DNA of 64,000 bases, taken from NCBI GenBank assembly GCA_039812765.1, contig JBDIBF010000002.1, positions 27,527 to 91,526 of the forward strand. Reading direction: 5' to 3'. Under the pieces are notes generated by a model that saw nothing but the letters and a program-made list of their open reading frames with translations, ran no database searches and was not told the origin of the DNA. This stretch comes from JADJVL01 sp039812765 (lineage in GTDB: Bacteria > Acidobacteriota > Holophagae > Holophagales > Holophagaceae). Position numbers and translations under genes: made by a program. Positions 41,415-51,100 of the stretch are shown here, piece by piece (within the stretch, counting starts at the first letter, position 1; every line of letters starts with the position of its first letter).

Positions 41415-42574
41415 GCGGCGGCTCCTTGGACCTCCGGGCCGAGGCCCAGCAGGGCCTCGGTGAAGCGCTTGGAGGCCTCCACCGCGGGCTGGTCGAAGGG
41501 ATCCACGCCCAGGGCGAGGCCCGTGAGGGCCACGATGAGCTGCCAGGCCATCATGGTCGCGCCCAGCTGCGCCTCGGTGAGGCCGCCCTCGAGGTGCCAG
41601 TGCAGCACCGGGATGCCGGCCTCCTGCAGGGCCTTGAGGGTGCCCTCGGCCTCCGCCCGGAGCACCTGGGAAGGCTTCAGGCGCTCCAGGCCGGGGAAGG
41701 GCGAGGCCGGAGGCGGGGCCAGGTAGGCCTCCGGATGGTGATGGGCGAGGGTGAGGACGCAGACGCCGAGGTCCCGGGGTCCGGCCAGCCATCGCTGGAG
41801 CTGGGCGTGCTGGTCGTGGGGCCCCAGCGCGGGGACCGGCGTGAGGCCCGTGGGCACGCCCTGGCGGTCGGGCTTGCCCAGGCTCTCCGCCACGAGCTGC
41901 ACCCACCACGTGCCGAGGCTCTGGAGGCGCGTGGCGTAGGGCACCAGGGCCCAGGTGCGGACGCCCCGGCCGTAGCCCTCCACCAGCTTCTCCACGGCCC
42001 TCCAGACCCGCCCGCCCCAGGTCCCCTGCCGTGCCTCGGCCTCCGCCACGACGCGCCGGGCGCCCCGGAGGAAGGCGGCGGCGTCGCGCCCCAGCCAGGC
42101 CAGGGGCAGGGTGCCCACGGGGGTGAAGGCGGCGTAGCGCCCTCCCACGGCCGCCGGCAGGGGCAGCATCGTCCAGCCCTCCTTCCGGGCCCAGCGCGCC
42201 AGCGGGTTCCCGTCGTCGGCGGTCAGCACGAGGGGCGCGTGGGACCAGCGGCCCCAGCCGTGGTGGCCCCGGAGCAGGGCGATCCAGGTCCAGAGCTCGA
42301 GGGTCCGGCCGCTCTTGGAGGCGAGCACGAGCTGGTCCGAGGGGCGCAGGGCCGGGGTCTCCGGCTCGGGCCCGGCCAGGGGGACCCAGTGGCGCTGCTG
42401 CAGGGGCGTTCCCAACGCCCGCACCAGGGCGGCGGCCGGGCCCAGGGAGCCGCCGATGCCGCACCACAGGAGGCGGGTCTCGGGATCCAGCACGGGCAGC
42501 CGGGGCTCTTCCGGCCTCAGCCAGCCGGCCATGGGGAGGCCCTCGAGGGCCTTCCAGAGCGGGGCATGGTCCAT
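41366..42574 (-). CDS. pgi: Glucose-6-phosphate isomerase, short bacterial type
   Basis: 402 residues, smaller than the 550-residue E. coli enzyme and like compact bacterial PGIs. It interconverts glucose 6-phosphate and fructose 6-phosphate, linking the glycogen pathway to glycolysis. Motifs are LLWCGIGGSLGPAAALVRAL, LVLASKSGRTLELWTW (the SxSGxT phosphate loop) and VGGRYAAFTPVGTLPLAWLG. QHAQLQRWLAGP comes next, and near the end GVDPFDQPAVEASK, with the catalytic Lys. A GGAGGACCCC stretch precedes the ATG. It is 20 nt downstream of glgA and probably in the same operon. Its 3' end runs 49 nt into glgP on the other strand. Confidence 0.92.
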   Translation of the reverse strand: MDHAPLWKALEGLPMAGWLRPEEPRLPVLDPETRLLWCGIGGSLGPAAALVRALGTPLQQRHWVPLAGPEPETPALRPSDQLVLASKSGRTLELWTWIALLRGHHGWGRWSHAPLVLTADDGNPLARWARKEGWTMLPLPAAVGGRYAAFTPVGTLPLAWLGRDAAAFLRGARRVVAEAEARQGTWGGRVWRAVEKLVEGYGRGVRTWALVPYATRLQSLGTWWVQLVAESLGKPDRQGVPTGLTPVPALGPHDQHAQLQRWLAGPRDLGVCVLTLAHHHPEAYLAPPPASPFPGLERLKPSQVLRAEAEGTLKALQEAGIPVLHWHLEGGLTEAQLGATMMAWQLIVALTGLALGVDPFDQPAVEASKRFTEALLGLGPEVQGAAAQGGGIWQESARAAGR

Positions 42575-42594
42575 GGGGTCCTCCTTCGGACGGG

Positions 42595-43992
42595 TCAGGC
42601 TTCCGCGAGCTCGGCGTACAGGCTGCGGTAGGCCGCGGCGGGGCCCTCCCAGCCGTGGTCGCGGCCCAGGTTCCGGTCCCGCAGCGCCGCGAGGCCCGCC
42701 GGATCCCGGGCCAGGCCGAGGGCCCGGTCCAGGGCCGCCAGGAGCGCCTCGGGCTCGGCCGCCTCGAAGACGAAGCCCGAGCCCCCGGGCCCTTCCGCCA
42801 CGGTGTCGGCGAGGCCGCCGGTGCGGCGCACCACGGGCACGGCCCCGTAGCGCATGGCGTAGAGCTGGGTGAGGCCGCAGGGCTCGGAGCGGGAGGGCAC
42901 CACGAGGAAGTCGGCGCCGGCGAAGAGGCGCCGGGCCAGGCCCTCGTCCGTGCGGCCGGTCCACCCGGCCCTGCCGGGATGGGCCTCCGCCAGCCGCTGG
43001 AAGTCCGCCTCCAGGCCCGGATCCCCATGGCCGAGCACCGCGAGCTGGGCGCCGCGGGCCAGCAGGGCCGGCGCGCAGGCCAGCAGCAGGTCCAGCCCCT
43101 TGAGCGGGTCGAGCCGGCTCACCACGGCGAAGAGGGGCGCCTCGGGATCCATCGCCAGTCCGAAGGCCTCCTGCGCGGCGGCCCGGTTGGCCGCGCGGCC
43201 CGACGGATCCCCGGCCCGCACCGGCGCCGCCAGGGCCGGGTCCGAGGCCGGATCCCACGCCACGGGGTCCACGCCGTTGAGGATGCCGGAGAGGGCCCCG
43301 GCGCGCTGGGCGAACACCCCTTCGAGGCCCCAGCCCGCCGCCGGCGTCACCAGTTCCCGGGCGTAGGTGGGGCTGACGGTGGCCAGCCGGTCGGCATCCA
43401 CCAGGCCGGCTTTGAGCAGGCTCACCCGGCCGTGGAACTCCAGGCCCTCGGGCGTGAAGGCCTCCCCGGGCAGCCCCAGGGCAGCAAAGGCCGAACCCGG
43501 GAAGAGCCCCTGGAAGGCCGCGTTGTGGATGGTCAGCACGGTGGAGGCCCGGGGGCCGGGATGCCGCCGGAGGTAGGACGCGGCCAGGGCCGTGGGCCAG
43601 TCGTGGAGGTGCAGCACGTCCGGGCGCCAGCCCTGGCCGTCCCCCGAGGTCGCGAGGCGCGTGGCCGCGCCCGCGAGGGCCACGTAGCCGCCGGGATCGC
43701 CGGGCGGGTGGCCGTAGGGTCCGGCCTGGCCGCCGAAGCGGTCGGGCGCTTCCAGCACGTAAGCCTGGAGGCCCGAGGGCGCGCGCCCGCGCAGGAGCCG
43801 TCCTTCGCCGGGCCAACGCCTGCAGGCTTCGAGATCCTCGATCCCTTCGAGAAATGGGGCCAGGCCGGGGAGCAGGACCCGCACGTCCAGCCCCAGCGCG
43901 GCCTGGGCCGCCGGCAGGGCGGCCGCCACGTCCCCGAGCCCGCCCACCTTCACCAGGGGGTGGAGCTCGGGCACCGCGTGGAGCACGCGCAC
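42595..43992 (-). CDS. glgA: Glycogen synthase (ADP-glucose dependent)
   Basis: A 465-residue GT5 synthase that extends glycogen from ADP-glucose. N-terminal VPELHPLVKVGGLGDVAAALP holds the KVGGLGDV ADP-glucose motif. HLHDWPTALAASYLR and VLTIHNAAFQGLFPG are starch/glycogen synthase signatures. GILNGVDPVAWDP comes next, and the C-terminal VPSRSEPCGLTQLYAMRYGAVPVVRRTGGLADTV holds the retaining-GT E-x7-E element. It uses GTG, 4 nt after the glgC stop. Order glgC-glgA-pgi on the minus strand suggests one operon. Confidence 0.96.
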   Translation of the reverse strand: MRVLHAVPELHPLVKVGGLGDVAAALPAAQAALGLDVRVLLPGLAPFLEGIEDLEACRRWPGEGRLLRGRAPSGLQAYVLEAPDRFGGQAGPYGHPPGDPGGYVALAGAATRLATSGDGQGWRPDVLHLHDWPTALAASYLRRHPGPRASTVLTIHNAAFQGLFPGSAFAALGLPGEAFTPEGLEFHGRVSLLKAGLVDADRLATVSPTYARELVTPAAGWGLEGVFAQRAGALSGILNGVDPVAWDPASDPALAAPVRAGDPSGRAANRAAAQEAFGLAMDPEAPLFAVVSRLDPLKGLDLLLACAPALLARGAQLAVLGHGDPGLEADFQRLAEAHPGRAGWTGRTDEGLARRLFAGADFLVVPSRSEPCGLTQLYAMRYGAVPVVRRTGGLADTVAEGPGGSGFVFEAAEPEALLAALDRALGLARDPAGLAALRDRNLGRDHGWEGPAAAYRSLYAELAEA

Positions 43993-43996
43993 GGGC

Positions 43997-45259
43997 TCAC
44001 CCCAGGTTCCGCTGGAGCAGCCGGGGCGTGACGAGGGTGATGCCGCCGGCGGTGACGCGGAAGCGCCGGGCGTCCTCCTCGGGATCCTCGCCCACCACCA
44101 TGCCCGCGGGGATGCGACAGCCTCGCGCCAGCAGGGCGCGGCGGAAGCGGCAGCCCGAGCCGATCTCCACGTCCGGGAGCACCACGCTGTCCTCCACGAG
44201 GGTTCCGGCGCGGATGCGCACCCGGCTCGAGAGCAGCGAGCCTTCGAGGCGCGCCCCCTCCACGAGGCAGCCCGGCCCCACCACGCTCTCGTGGCCGCTG
44301 GGGGAGGGCTCCACGTGACTGTGCACCAGGCGCGCGGGCGGGAGCGGCTCGAGGTGCGTGAAGATGGGCCAGTCGGCGTCGAAGAGGTCCAGCTTCGGCT
44401 CCGGCGCCGTGAGGTCCATGTTGGCGTCCCAGAAGGCGTCCAGGGTGCCCACGTCCCGCCAGTAGGGTCCGCCCGGGAGGCTGCGGATGGCGCTGTGCTC
44501 GAAGCGGTGGGCGAAGACCCGGGCCCCCCGGGCCAGGGCCGCCGGGATCAGGTCCCGGCCGAAGTCGTGCTGGGAGCCGGGATCCGCGGCGTCGCGCTTG
44601 AGCAGGTCGTAGAGGAAGCCGGCGTTGAAGAAGTAGATGCCCATGCTGGCCAGGCAGCGGTCCGGGGCCTCGGGCTGGCCGGGCGGGTCCGCGGGCTTCT
44701 CCGCGAAGGCCGTGACCCGGTCCTCGGCGTCCACCGCGAGCACGCCGAAGCCAGAAGCCTCCGCGCGAGGCACTTCAATGCAGGCGATGCTGAGGTCCGC
44801 CTCGGCCCGCAGGTGGTCCTGGAGGAAGGCCTTGTAGTCCATGCGGTAGACGTGGTCCCCCGCCAGGACCAGCACGTTGCGGGGGCGGTGGGACATGATG
44901 CTGGGCAGGTTCCGGTACACGGCGTCGGCGGTGCCCAGGTACCAGGCCTCCCGGTCCCCCTGTTGCTCCGCCGGGTAGGCCTGGACGAACTCGTTGAGGT
45001 GGCCGCTGAGGAAACCCCACCCGAGCTGCAGGTGCTCCAGGAGGGAGTGGGCGTTGTACTGGGTCAGCACCATGACCCGGCGGAAGCCCGAGTTCACGCA
45101 GTTCGAGAGGGCGAAGTCGATGATCTTGAACTGGCCTCCGAAGTCCAGGCCGGGCTTGGAGAAGCGCTCCGTCAGGCCCTCCAGCCGCCTGCCGCGGCCT
45201 CCGGCCAGGACCACGGTGATGGTCTGGCGGGGGGAGAGGGGAGTGCCTTCGAGGGGCAT
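43997..45259 (-). CDS. glgC: Glucose-1-phosphate adenylyltransferase
   Basis: 420 residues; makes ADP-glucose, the committed and allosterically controlled step. The nucleotidyltransferase loop is LAGGRGRRLEGLTERFSKPGLDFGG (12-36), followed by KIIDFALSNCVNSGFRRVMVLTQYNAHSLLEHL. DHVYRMDYKAFLQDH is the substrate region, with GVLAVDAEDRVTAFAEKP and SMGIYFFNAGFLYDLLK. The left-handed beta-helix C-terminus includes SVVGPGCLVEGARLEGSLLSSRVRIRAGTLVEDSVVLPDVEIG. It is the first gene of the glgC-glgA-pgi run. Confidence 0.97.
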   Translation of the reverse strand: MPLEGTPLSPRQTITVVLAGGRGRRLEGLTERFSKPGLDFGGQFKIIDFALSNCVNSGFRRVMVLTQYNAHSLLEHLQLGWGFLSGHLNEFVQAYPAEQQGDREAWYLGTADAVYRNLPSIMSHRPRNVLVLAGDHVYRMDYKAFLQDHLRAEADLSIACIEVPRAEASGFGVLAVDAEDRVTAFAEKPADPPGQPEAPDRCLASMGIYFFNAGFLYDLLKRDAADPGSQHDFGRDLIPAALARGARVFAHRFEHSAIRSLPGGPYWRDVGTLDAFWDANMDLTAPEPKLDLFDADWPIFTHLEPLPPARLVHSHVEPSPSGHESVVGPGCLVEGARLEGSLLSSRVRIRAGTLVEDSVVLPDVEIGSGCRFRRALLARGCRIPAGMVVGEDPEEDARRFRVTAGGITLVTPRLLQRNLG

Positions 45260-45323
45260 GGCGCCCTGCGCGCGTCAGCGGCGGGAGCCCGGGGATCGCC
45301 CGGGACGGACGCGGAAGGGTCGC

Positions 45324-45578
45324 CTAGCAGCGGACCCTCGCGACGAGGAGCCCCTCGGGTTCCCAGGTGGCCAGGAAGCCCAAGGGGCGGGAGAGGTAGT
45401 TGAAGAGGTCCAGGTCCAGGGGGTGCGTGGCCCAGGGCCGCTCGGCGCCATCGGGGAAGAGGTCGGCGAGGGCGTCGAGGTGGCGCGGCTCCGTGATCAG
45501 GAAGCGGTCCTCCACCCAGACCCGGTCCCCGAGCTCGACGACGCACTCGGTCCGGAGATGCTGGGTGCAGGTCCGCAT
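45324..45578 (-). CDS. Small protein of unknown function (84 aa)
   Basis: Start ATG at 45578 with GGAGGG 5 nt upstream. The product begins MRTCTQHLRTECVVELGDRVWVEDRFLI and continues RHLDALADLFPDG, DLDLFNYLSRPLGFLA. It is soluble and mixed alpha/beta, with three Cys; no family recognised. It lies 64 nt upstream of glgC on the same strand, so it may lead the glycogen operon. A link to glycogen is only positional. Confidence 0.6.
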   Translation of the reverse strand: MRTCTQHLRTECVVELGDRVWVEDRFLITEPRHLDALADLFPDGAERPWATHPLDLDLFNYLSRPLGFLATWEPEGLLVARVRC

Positions 45579-45723
45579 GGGAGGCCCTCCATCCCCGGAG
45601 ACCCGGGGATGTCTGGGAAACGTAGGTCCCGGCCGCGCCGCCCGGCGGTGCCCTGCATCACGAATGGCGGGCGGGGGTTTCGCGGCGTCCCTAGGTTGGT
45701 CGCGGATGACCACGGAGGCGCCC

Positions 45724-46164
45724 ATGAAGCGGCAGACCTGGATCCTCGTCGCCAACGCCGCCAGAGCGCGGCTCTTCCAGTCCAGCGGTCGGGACCTGGG
45801 GGAGATCTCGGACGCCATCCACGTCGAGAGCGCCGCCCACGGCCACGACCTCCTCGCCGACGCGGCCGGCCGGAGGGGGCAGGGGCCCGCGGGCCGGGGC
45901 GACCGGCCGGGCCTGGGCTCCGACGAGCCGCGCCAGCGGGAGGAGGAGGAGCGCTTCGCCCGCCAGCTCGCCGCCCTGCTCAAGACGGGCCTGGACGAGC
46001 ACGCCTACGACGGCCTGGTGCTGGTGGCGCCGCCCCGCTTCCTCGGCCTCCTGAAGAAGCATGTCGGCCACACCGTCGCGCGGAAGGTGGACGCGACCCT
46101 GGACCGGGACCTGGTGCACCTGGAGCCCGCGGACCTCGAGAGCTGGATCCACGCCCTCGCCTGA
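45724..46164 (+). CDS. Host-attachment-protein family (eRF1-like fold)
   Basis: 146 residues: TWILVANAARARLFQSSGRDLGEIS at the N-terminus and ARQLAALLKTGLDEHAYDGLVLVAPPRFLGLLKKHVGHTVARKV, ending DLVHLEPADLESWI. This matches the family annotated as protein required for attachment to host cells (PF10116), whose fold resembles an eRF1 domain. Despite the name, most members sit in stress clusters of free-living bacteria, as here. GGAGG ends 5 nt before the ATG at 45724. An in-frame ATG at 45706, 8 nt after TAGGTT, is an alternative. Confidence 0.8.
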   Translation: MKRQTWILVANAARARLFQSSGRDLGEISDAIHVESAAHGHDLLADAAGRRGQGPAGRGDRPGLGSDEPRQREEEERFARQLAALLKTGLDEHAYDGLVLVAPPRFLGLLKKHVGHTVARKVDATLDRDLVHLEPADLESWIHALA

Positions 46165-46215
46165 GGCCGGGGCGTTCAGGCCCCGCACCCCAGGATCCGG
46201 GCGGCAGGCTTCTGG

Positions 46216-46713
46216 TCAGACCTTCGCGACTTCCTGGCGGGGCCGCCCCAGGCCCGCCGACGGCTTCCGCGCGCACAGGGCCTTGAGGGTGCGCATGACC
46301 TCCTCGTAGGTCGGCGAGACGAGCTTCGCGCCCTTGGGCTCCCCGGCGGCGAGCACCAGGTCGTTGAGGGAGAGGATGCCTCCCAGGGTCCCGTCCTCCT
46401 CGGTGACGGGAAGGCGGCGCACGCGATGCTGGCGCATGGCCTTGAGGGCGTGGGCCGCGGTGTCGTCGAAGCGCACGCAGTAGACCGGCGTGGTCATCGC
46501 GTCCCGGGCGAGGATGTCCGTGGCGCGGCAGCCCGTGGAGGTCAGGGCCATGCAGATGTCGCGGTCCGTGAGCACGCCGAGGAGCCGGTGGGACGCGTCC
46601 ACCACGGGGAGGATGCCGCAGTCGTGTTCGCGCATCAGCTCCGCCACGGTGGCGAGGTTCGCGTCGGCGCGGCATGAGGCCACGTAGGGGGGGCAGAGCT
46701 CCTGGACGTTCAT
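46216..46713 (-). CDS. Tandem CBS-domain protein
   Basis: 165 residues, two CBS motifs forming one Bateman module (about 8-62 and 70-125). VAELMREHDCGILPVVDASHRLLGVLTDRDICMAL and ALKAMRQHRVRRLPVTEEDGTLGGILSLNDLVLA are the two strand-helix signatures. Such modules bind AMP, ATP or similar nucleotides and act as energy sensors. No catalytic domain is attached, so it is a free-standing regulator. Downstream of hsp20 on the same strand with a hairpin between. Confidence 0.93.
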   Translation of the reverse strand: MNVQELCPPYVASCRADANLATVAELMREHDCGILPVVDASHRLLGVLTDRDICMALTSTGCRATDILARDAMTTPVYCVRFDDTAAHALKAMRQHRVRRLPVTEEDGTLGGILSLNDLVLAAGEPKGAKLVSPTYEEVMRTLKALCARKPSAGLGRPRQEVAKV

Positions 46714-46731
46714 GGGATCTCCCAGGACGGC

Positions 46732-46756
46732 GCCGCGGGAGCGCTGCTCCCGCGGC
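46732..46756 (-). terminator. 11-bp perfect hairpin between hsp20 and the CBS gene
   Basis: GCCGCGGGAGC, loop GCT, then its exact complement. Being in the 65-nt gap between two same-strand genes, it may partially terminate after hsp20 and set their ratio. Confidence 0.6.
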
Positions 46757-46778
46757 GGAGGTTGGCGACGGGCCGGCT

Positions 46779-47264
46779 TCAGGTGGCCGAGATGCTGATC
46801 TTCTGCGGGCGGGCCTCGGGCAGCTTGGGCACGCTGATGTTCAGCACGCCGTCCTTGAGCGAGGCCGCGATCTTGTCGATGGCCACGTCCTCCGGCAGGT
46901 TCACCACCCGGGTGAAGGAGCCGAAGCGGCGCTCGTAGCTGTGGTAGGTCTCGTTCTCCTCCTTCTTCTCGGCGTCCCGCTTGCCCGTGATGGTCAGGCG
47001 GTTGCCCGAGAGGTTCACGTCCAGGTCCGGCTCCTTCACGCCGGGGACGTCCATCTTCAGGTCGAAGGAGGTGGGGGTCTCCTTCAGCTCCAGGGCGGGG
47101 AAGAGGTCCTGGCCGATGTCGGCCCGGACGGCGCGGAAGGGATCGACGCCGAAGAAGTCCTGGAAGGGGTCCCAGTCCATCAGGGAGGACATGGAGGGCG
47201 AGCCCCAGGGCCGGTCGAGGGCGGGTGACTGCGGGGTGTTGCGGCGCTTGATGAGCTTGAGCAT
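46779..47264 (-). CDS. Small heat-shock protein, Hsp20/alpha-crystallin
   Basis: 161 residues, ATP-independent holdase. The N-terminal arm (SSLMDWDPFQDFFGVDPFRAV) is followed by the alpha-crystallin domain (about 48-150). This has FDLKMDVPGVKEPDLDVNLSGNRLTITGKR, YHSYERRFGSFTRVVNLPEDV and the AxLxxGVL element AASLKDGVLNISVPK. It ends with a short ISISAT tail where an I-x-I motif is expected (KISIS). It shares a divergent upstream region with a universal stress protein gene. Confidence 0.95.
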   Translation of the reverse strand: MLKLIKRRNTPQSPALDRPWGSPSMSSLMDWDPFQDFFGVDPFRAVRADIGQDLFPALELKETPTSFDLKMDVPGVKEPDLDVNLSGNRLTITGKRDAEKKEENETYHSYERRFGSFTRVVNLPEDVAIDKIAASLKDGVLNISVPKLPEARPQKISISAT

Positions 47265-47632
47265 GGGGGTCTCCGGAAGAGGGCGCGCGGAGGAGCCGGG
47301 GGCATGCGAATCCGGGCCGTCCAGCACCTTCCGCGCGGAAGTGGTGGACGGTTGGGCTGTCGCGCCGGGCCGCGGCCTCGGGGCCGCAGTCGGAGCCGGC
47401 GCAGGACCTTGCAAGGCAGTCCAACGTGGTGCCCCCCACCCGGCGATGCAAGAAATCCGCACGGCCTTCGTGATGCCCATCACCCGCGGGTTCGGCGGGG
47501 CCTCCAGGCCCCCTTCCGGTGCCGGGTTTTCACCCGCCCGCCCCAGTCCCGGCGCCGTCCCCGAACGCCGCCGATGTGACCGAGTGTGCACGTTCGCGGA
47601 CCTACGTTTGCGGGGCGTACGCGAGGTGTCCC
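47265..47632. other. 368-nt divergent region between hsp20 and usp
   Basis: No gene seen. It holds a 14-bp palindrome CTTCCGCGCGGAAG at 47328-47341 and a TACGTT box near 47603 with AGGTG close to the usp ATG. No CIRCE-like inverted repeat (TTAGCACTC) or ROSE-type Shine-Dalgarno pairing is evident. Confidence 0.5.
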
Positions 47633-48070
47633 ATGGTCAAGAAGGTCCTCGTCGGCATCGACTTCTCCCCCAGCAGCCGCAGCGCCCTGGCCCGGGCCGC
47701 CGAATGGGCCCGGGACCTGAAGCTCCCCCTCCACGCGGTCCACGTGGTGGAGGTGCCCTCCGTGGCGTCCCGCTCCATGTACGTCTCCATGGGCGACCCC
47801 GCCTGGTTCCACGAGGCCAAGCCCAAGGCCGGCCTCCTCATGGACACCTGGCTCGAACCCTATCCCGACGCGAAGGGCGAGATCCTCAGCGGCCCGCCCG
47901 CGGAGACCCTCCTGGCCGCGGCGGACAAGGACACGCTGCTGGTGATCGGGCAGGTGGGCCACAGCGCCATCGAGCACCTGCTCTTCGGCAGCACGGCCTC
48001 GAAGGTGATCCGCCACGCCCCCTGCGACGTGCTGGTGGTGCGGACGGAGCGGCGGGAGGCCACGGCATGA
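47633..48070 (+). CDS. Universal stress protein (UspA family)
   Basis: 145 residues. KKVLVGIDFSPSSRSALARAAEWARDL at the N-terminus and the ATP-binding loop G-2x-G-9x-G(S/T) are both present, the latter as GQVG, nine residues, GST in LLVIGQVGHSAIEHLL followed by FGSTASKVIRHAPCDVLVV. It is therefore an ATP-binding type. The insert SMYVSMGDPAWFHEAKP is typical of acidobacterial and proteobacterial variants. It is the rightmost member of the stress cluster. A hairpin terminator follows 2 nt after the stop. Confidence 0.93.
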   Translation: MVKKVLVGIDFSPSSRSALARAAEWARDLKLPLHAVHVVEVPSVASRSMYVSMGDPAWFHEAKPKAGLLMDTWLEPYPDAKGEILSGPPAETLLAAADKDTLLVIGQVGHSAIEHLLFGSTASKVIRHAPCDVLVVRTERREATA

Positions 48071-48072
48071 AA

Positions 48073-48094
48073 GGGGCCGCCTTCGGACGGCCCC
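48073..48094 (+). terminator. UUCG-loop hairpin after usp
   Basis: GGGGCCG and CGGCCCC close over CCUUCGGA, which contains a UUCG tetraloop. It lies directly after the usp stop and before the convergent vWA gene. Confidence 0.75.
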
Positions 48095-48115
48095 ATTCAT
48101 GCACCCCGTCCGCGC

Positions 48116-51100
48116 TCACTCCCCGAACACGAACTCCCCCACGTCCACCATGCGGCTCTGGCCCGTGAGGCGCAGGATCACCGACTTGTTCTCCATGCGG
48201 CCGGTGCCGTAGCGCAGGTAGAGCTCCAGCTTCACGGTGGTGGCGCCGATGACGGTCTGCTGGCGGGTGCCGAAGTAGTTCGCCTTGATGAGGTAGCGGC
48301 CGGGGATGGCGCGCTTGAGGAGGAACTCCTCCGGCCCGTAGCCGCCGGTGACGTCGGCGCTGATGCGCCCGCCGAGGGCCGTGGCCTGGTGGCCGTAGAA
48401 GCAGGTCTCGCCCCGGGGATCCACCACGTGGAGGTCCATGTCGCTGTCGTTGGTGTCCCAGTTGAGCACCACGCGGACATCCACCGGCAGGTTGCGCAGG
48501 AACGCCGCGTCCATGCCCTGCACGCGCAACGTTCCCTTCCCGCGGGCCAGCAGGGCGTTCAGCTCGCCGAGGGCGATGAGGTTCACGTCCCGGAAGCGGC
48601 CGTCCCAGCGGCCCTTCACCACCTCCCAGAGGAGGTCCGCCGCGCGCTGGGTCTCACCGGCCTCCGCGCAGGCCAGGGCCAGGTCGCGGGTGCTCTGGGG
48701 CTCCTCGGGCCGCCAGGCCTTCACCTTCGCGAAGACCCACACCGCGAGGTCGGCGCGGTGGATCTGGCCCAGGCGGTGGCCCAGGACGCGGAAGAGGGCG
48801 GCGTCCTCCAGCTTCAGTTCGGCGAGGTTGGAGAGCACCCGCAGGGCGAGGCGTTCGTCGCCGCCCTCCCGCAGGAGATCCGCCACGTCCAGGAAGAAGC
48901 CGGGCTGCTGCTCCCAGTCCTGGCGCAGGTCCAGGTAGGCGCGGTAGCGGTCCGACTTCGACAGCGCCCGCAGGGTCTTGAGGTAGGGCGTGTCGGGGTT
49001 CCAGGCCTTCAGCTCGATGGCGGCGGCGCGGCGGTCGTCGGCCTCCTCCTTGCGCTCCGCCTGGTCGAGCTCGCGGGAGCCCGGGCCGCCGTCGCGCTTG
49101 GCGGCGGTCTTCACCATCCGGGCGTGCTGGGCGCGGGGGGCCTCCGGAGCGGCGTCGGCCAGGGCCTCGGTGGCCACCGCGGGCGAGGGGCGGGGCGCTT
49201 CGGCCGGCGGAGGCGGCGGTGGTGTCGCCGGAATCGAACGGGATGTTCCACCGGCGACGCCCCCGACCACGCCGCCGGCGATGGCCTGCCCCTTGTCCTT
49301 CACCGGCGGGGGATTGAAGGTCTGCTCCCACCAGGCCTGGCGCTCCTTCCACTGCTGGAGCACCTGGTCGAGACGGTCGCGCTCCTGGCGCTGGGCGGAC
49401 GCGGCCTCCTGCTTCACGCGCTGGAAGTAGGCTTCGCGCATCTCGGCCGGAGGCTCGATGCGGTAGCGGACGTAGTCCTCCAGGCTGTCGAGGACGATCA
49501 GCGAGGTGCCCTCGGTGACGATGCCGAAGCGCGTGCCGAGCGCCACGATGGCCTCGCGGTTGCCTTCAGGGTCCCGGGCCAGCTCCGCGAGCTGCTTCTG
49601 GGCCCAGAGGCGCCGGGCCGGGGCGGCGCTGCCCTGGCCGAGGACCACCGTCTTGGTGAATTCGGGCGTGCGGCCGTGGCCGAAGGCCAGGCGCAGGATC
49701 GCAGTCTCGGTGCCGAGCTTCGCGGCGATCCCGAAGGCCCCCCGCACCAGGGCGCCCTTGGCGGGCAGCAGGTCCGTGACCCGGCCCGATTCCACGGTGG
49801 CGCCGAGGAAGGCCAGGGGCCGCGTGCGCAGGGCCTCGAGGGCCTCGTCCACACTGCCCGAGGCCAGGTCCACCAGCTCGCCCCCGCGCTCCTCCGCGAG
49901 GCCGCGCAGGAAGGCCGGGGCGGCCACGGCGGCGGAGTTCACCGCCACCAGGGGCGCGCCGGGAAGCCGGGCCTCGTTGGAGCCGAGGGTGCTGAGCCCG
50001 TCGCTGAAGAGCAGCACCTCGTCGGCGGTCTCCTGGTCGAGCCTCAGGGCGCCGAAGGTGGTGGCGCCGTCCAGGGGCTCGGCCTCGAGGGCGCGCCTCA
50101 ACGCCGACGCGTCACCGTCCACCACAGGGAAGCGGCGGACCGGCTCGGCCTCGTTGCGGAAGACGCAGAGGGCGACCTCGGCGGTCCCGAGGCGCTTCAG
50201 GTAGCGGGCCAGCAGGTCCAGCTCCTTCGCCCGGTCGCGCTTGGCCGCGGAGGCCGAGGCGTCCCAGGCCACCAGGATCCGCCGGGGCGCGGCCTTGGGG
50301 GCGCGCCGGGCCAGCGGCAGCAGCGAGGCGTAGGCGTAGCGGCCGTCGGAGGCCTCCTCCACGAAGGCGCCGAAGGCGTCCGGGGGCCGCGGAATCTCCA
50401 GCACCAGGGGCCGCGCGGGCTGGAAGTCCCGCCGCTCGCCTTCGGCGCGGTAGGCCTTCTGCCAGGGGCTCAGGTCGAAGGTTTCGAAGGGGCTGCCTTC
50501 CACGCTGGGCTTGAGGGCCTGCTCCAACACCTCGACCTTGAGCCGGAAGCGGTCCACGGGGGCGGGCAGGTCCAGGGGCAGCGCATAGCGAAGGGAGCTG
50601 GGCGCCTTCGCCGAGGTCCCCAGCTCCTGTTCGTAGGCGATCACCACGCGCTTGGCGCCATGCGCCGGGATCGGGTACACCCGGGCGCGGAAGACGTTGC
50701 CCTCCAGCTTCTCCAGCAGGCCCGGATCCACGCCGCGGCGCACGATCTCCTCGAAGGCCTGGCGGCCCTTGGCCTTGTCCACCACCACGCCTTCCCGCAG
50801 GGCGCCGTTCACGTCCATGGCGAAGCGGGAGACGGTCTGGCCGTCCCCGAGGGGGAAGACGAATTCCCCTTCGAGCACGCGGTCCTGGGGGTTGAACAGG
50901 GTGAAGTCCCAGGTGGTGATGGCGAGGCTGCCCACGATCTGGACGTCCACCGAGAGGTCACGGATCCGCGCGGGCACGGCCTTCCCGTCGGGGCCGGGCA
51001 CCTGGATGGCGGGCCGGGCGATGGCCTGCGGGGCCTGGGGGCGCGGCTCCGGCCGGGGCTCCTGGGGGGCCGCCGGGGGGGCGGGGCGGGGGGGGCGGAG

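Noticed and set aside
47265..47632. CIRCE or ROSE element controlling hsp20
   Set aside because: No TTAGCACTC inverted repeat and no sequence pairing with the hsp20 ribosome site was found; the 14-bp palindrome there is too short to interpret.
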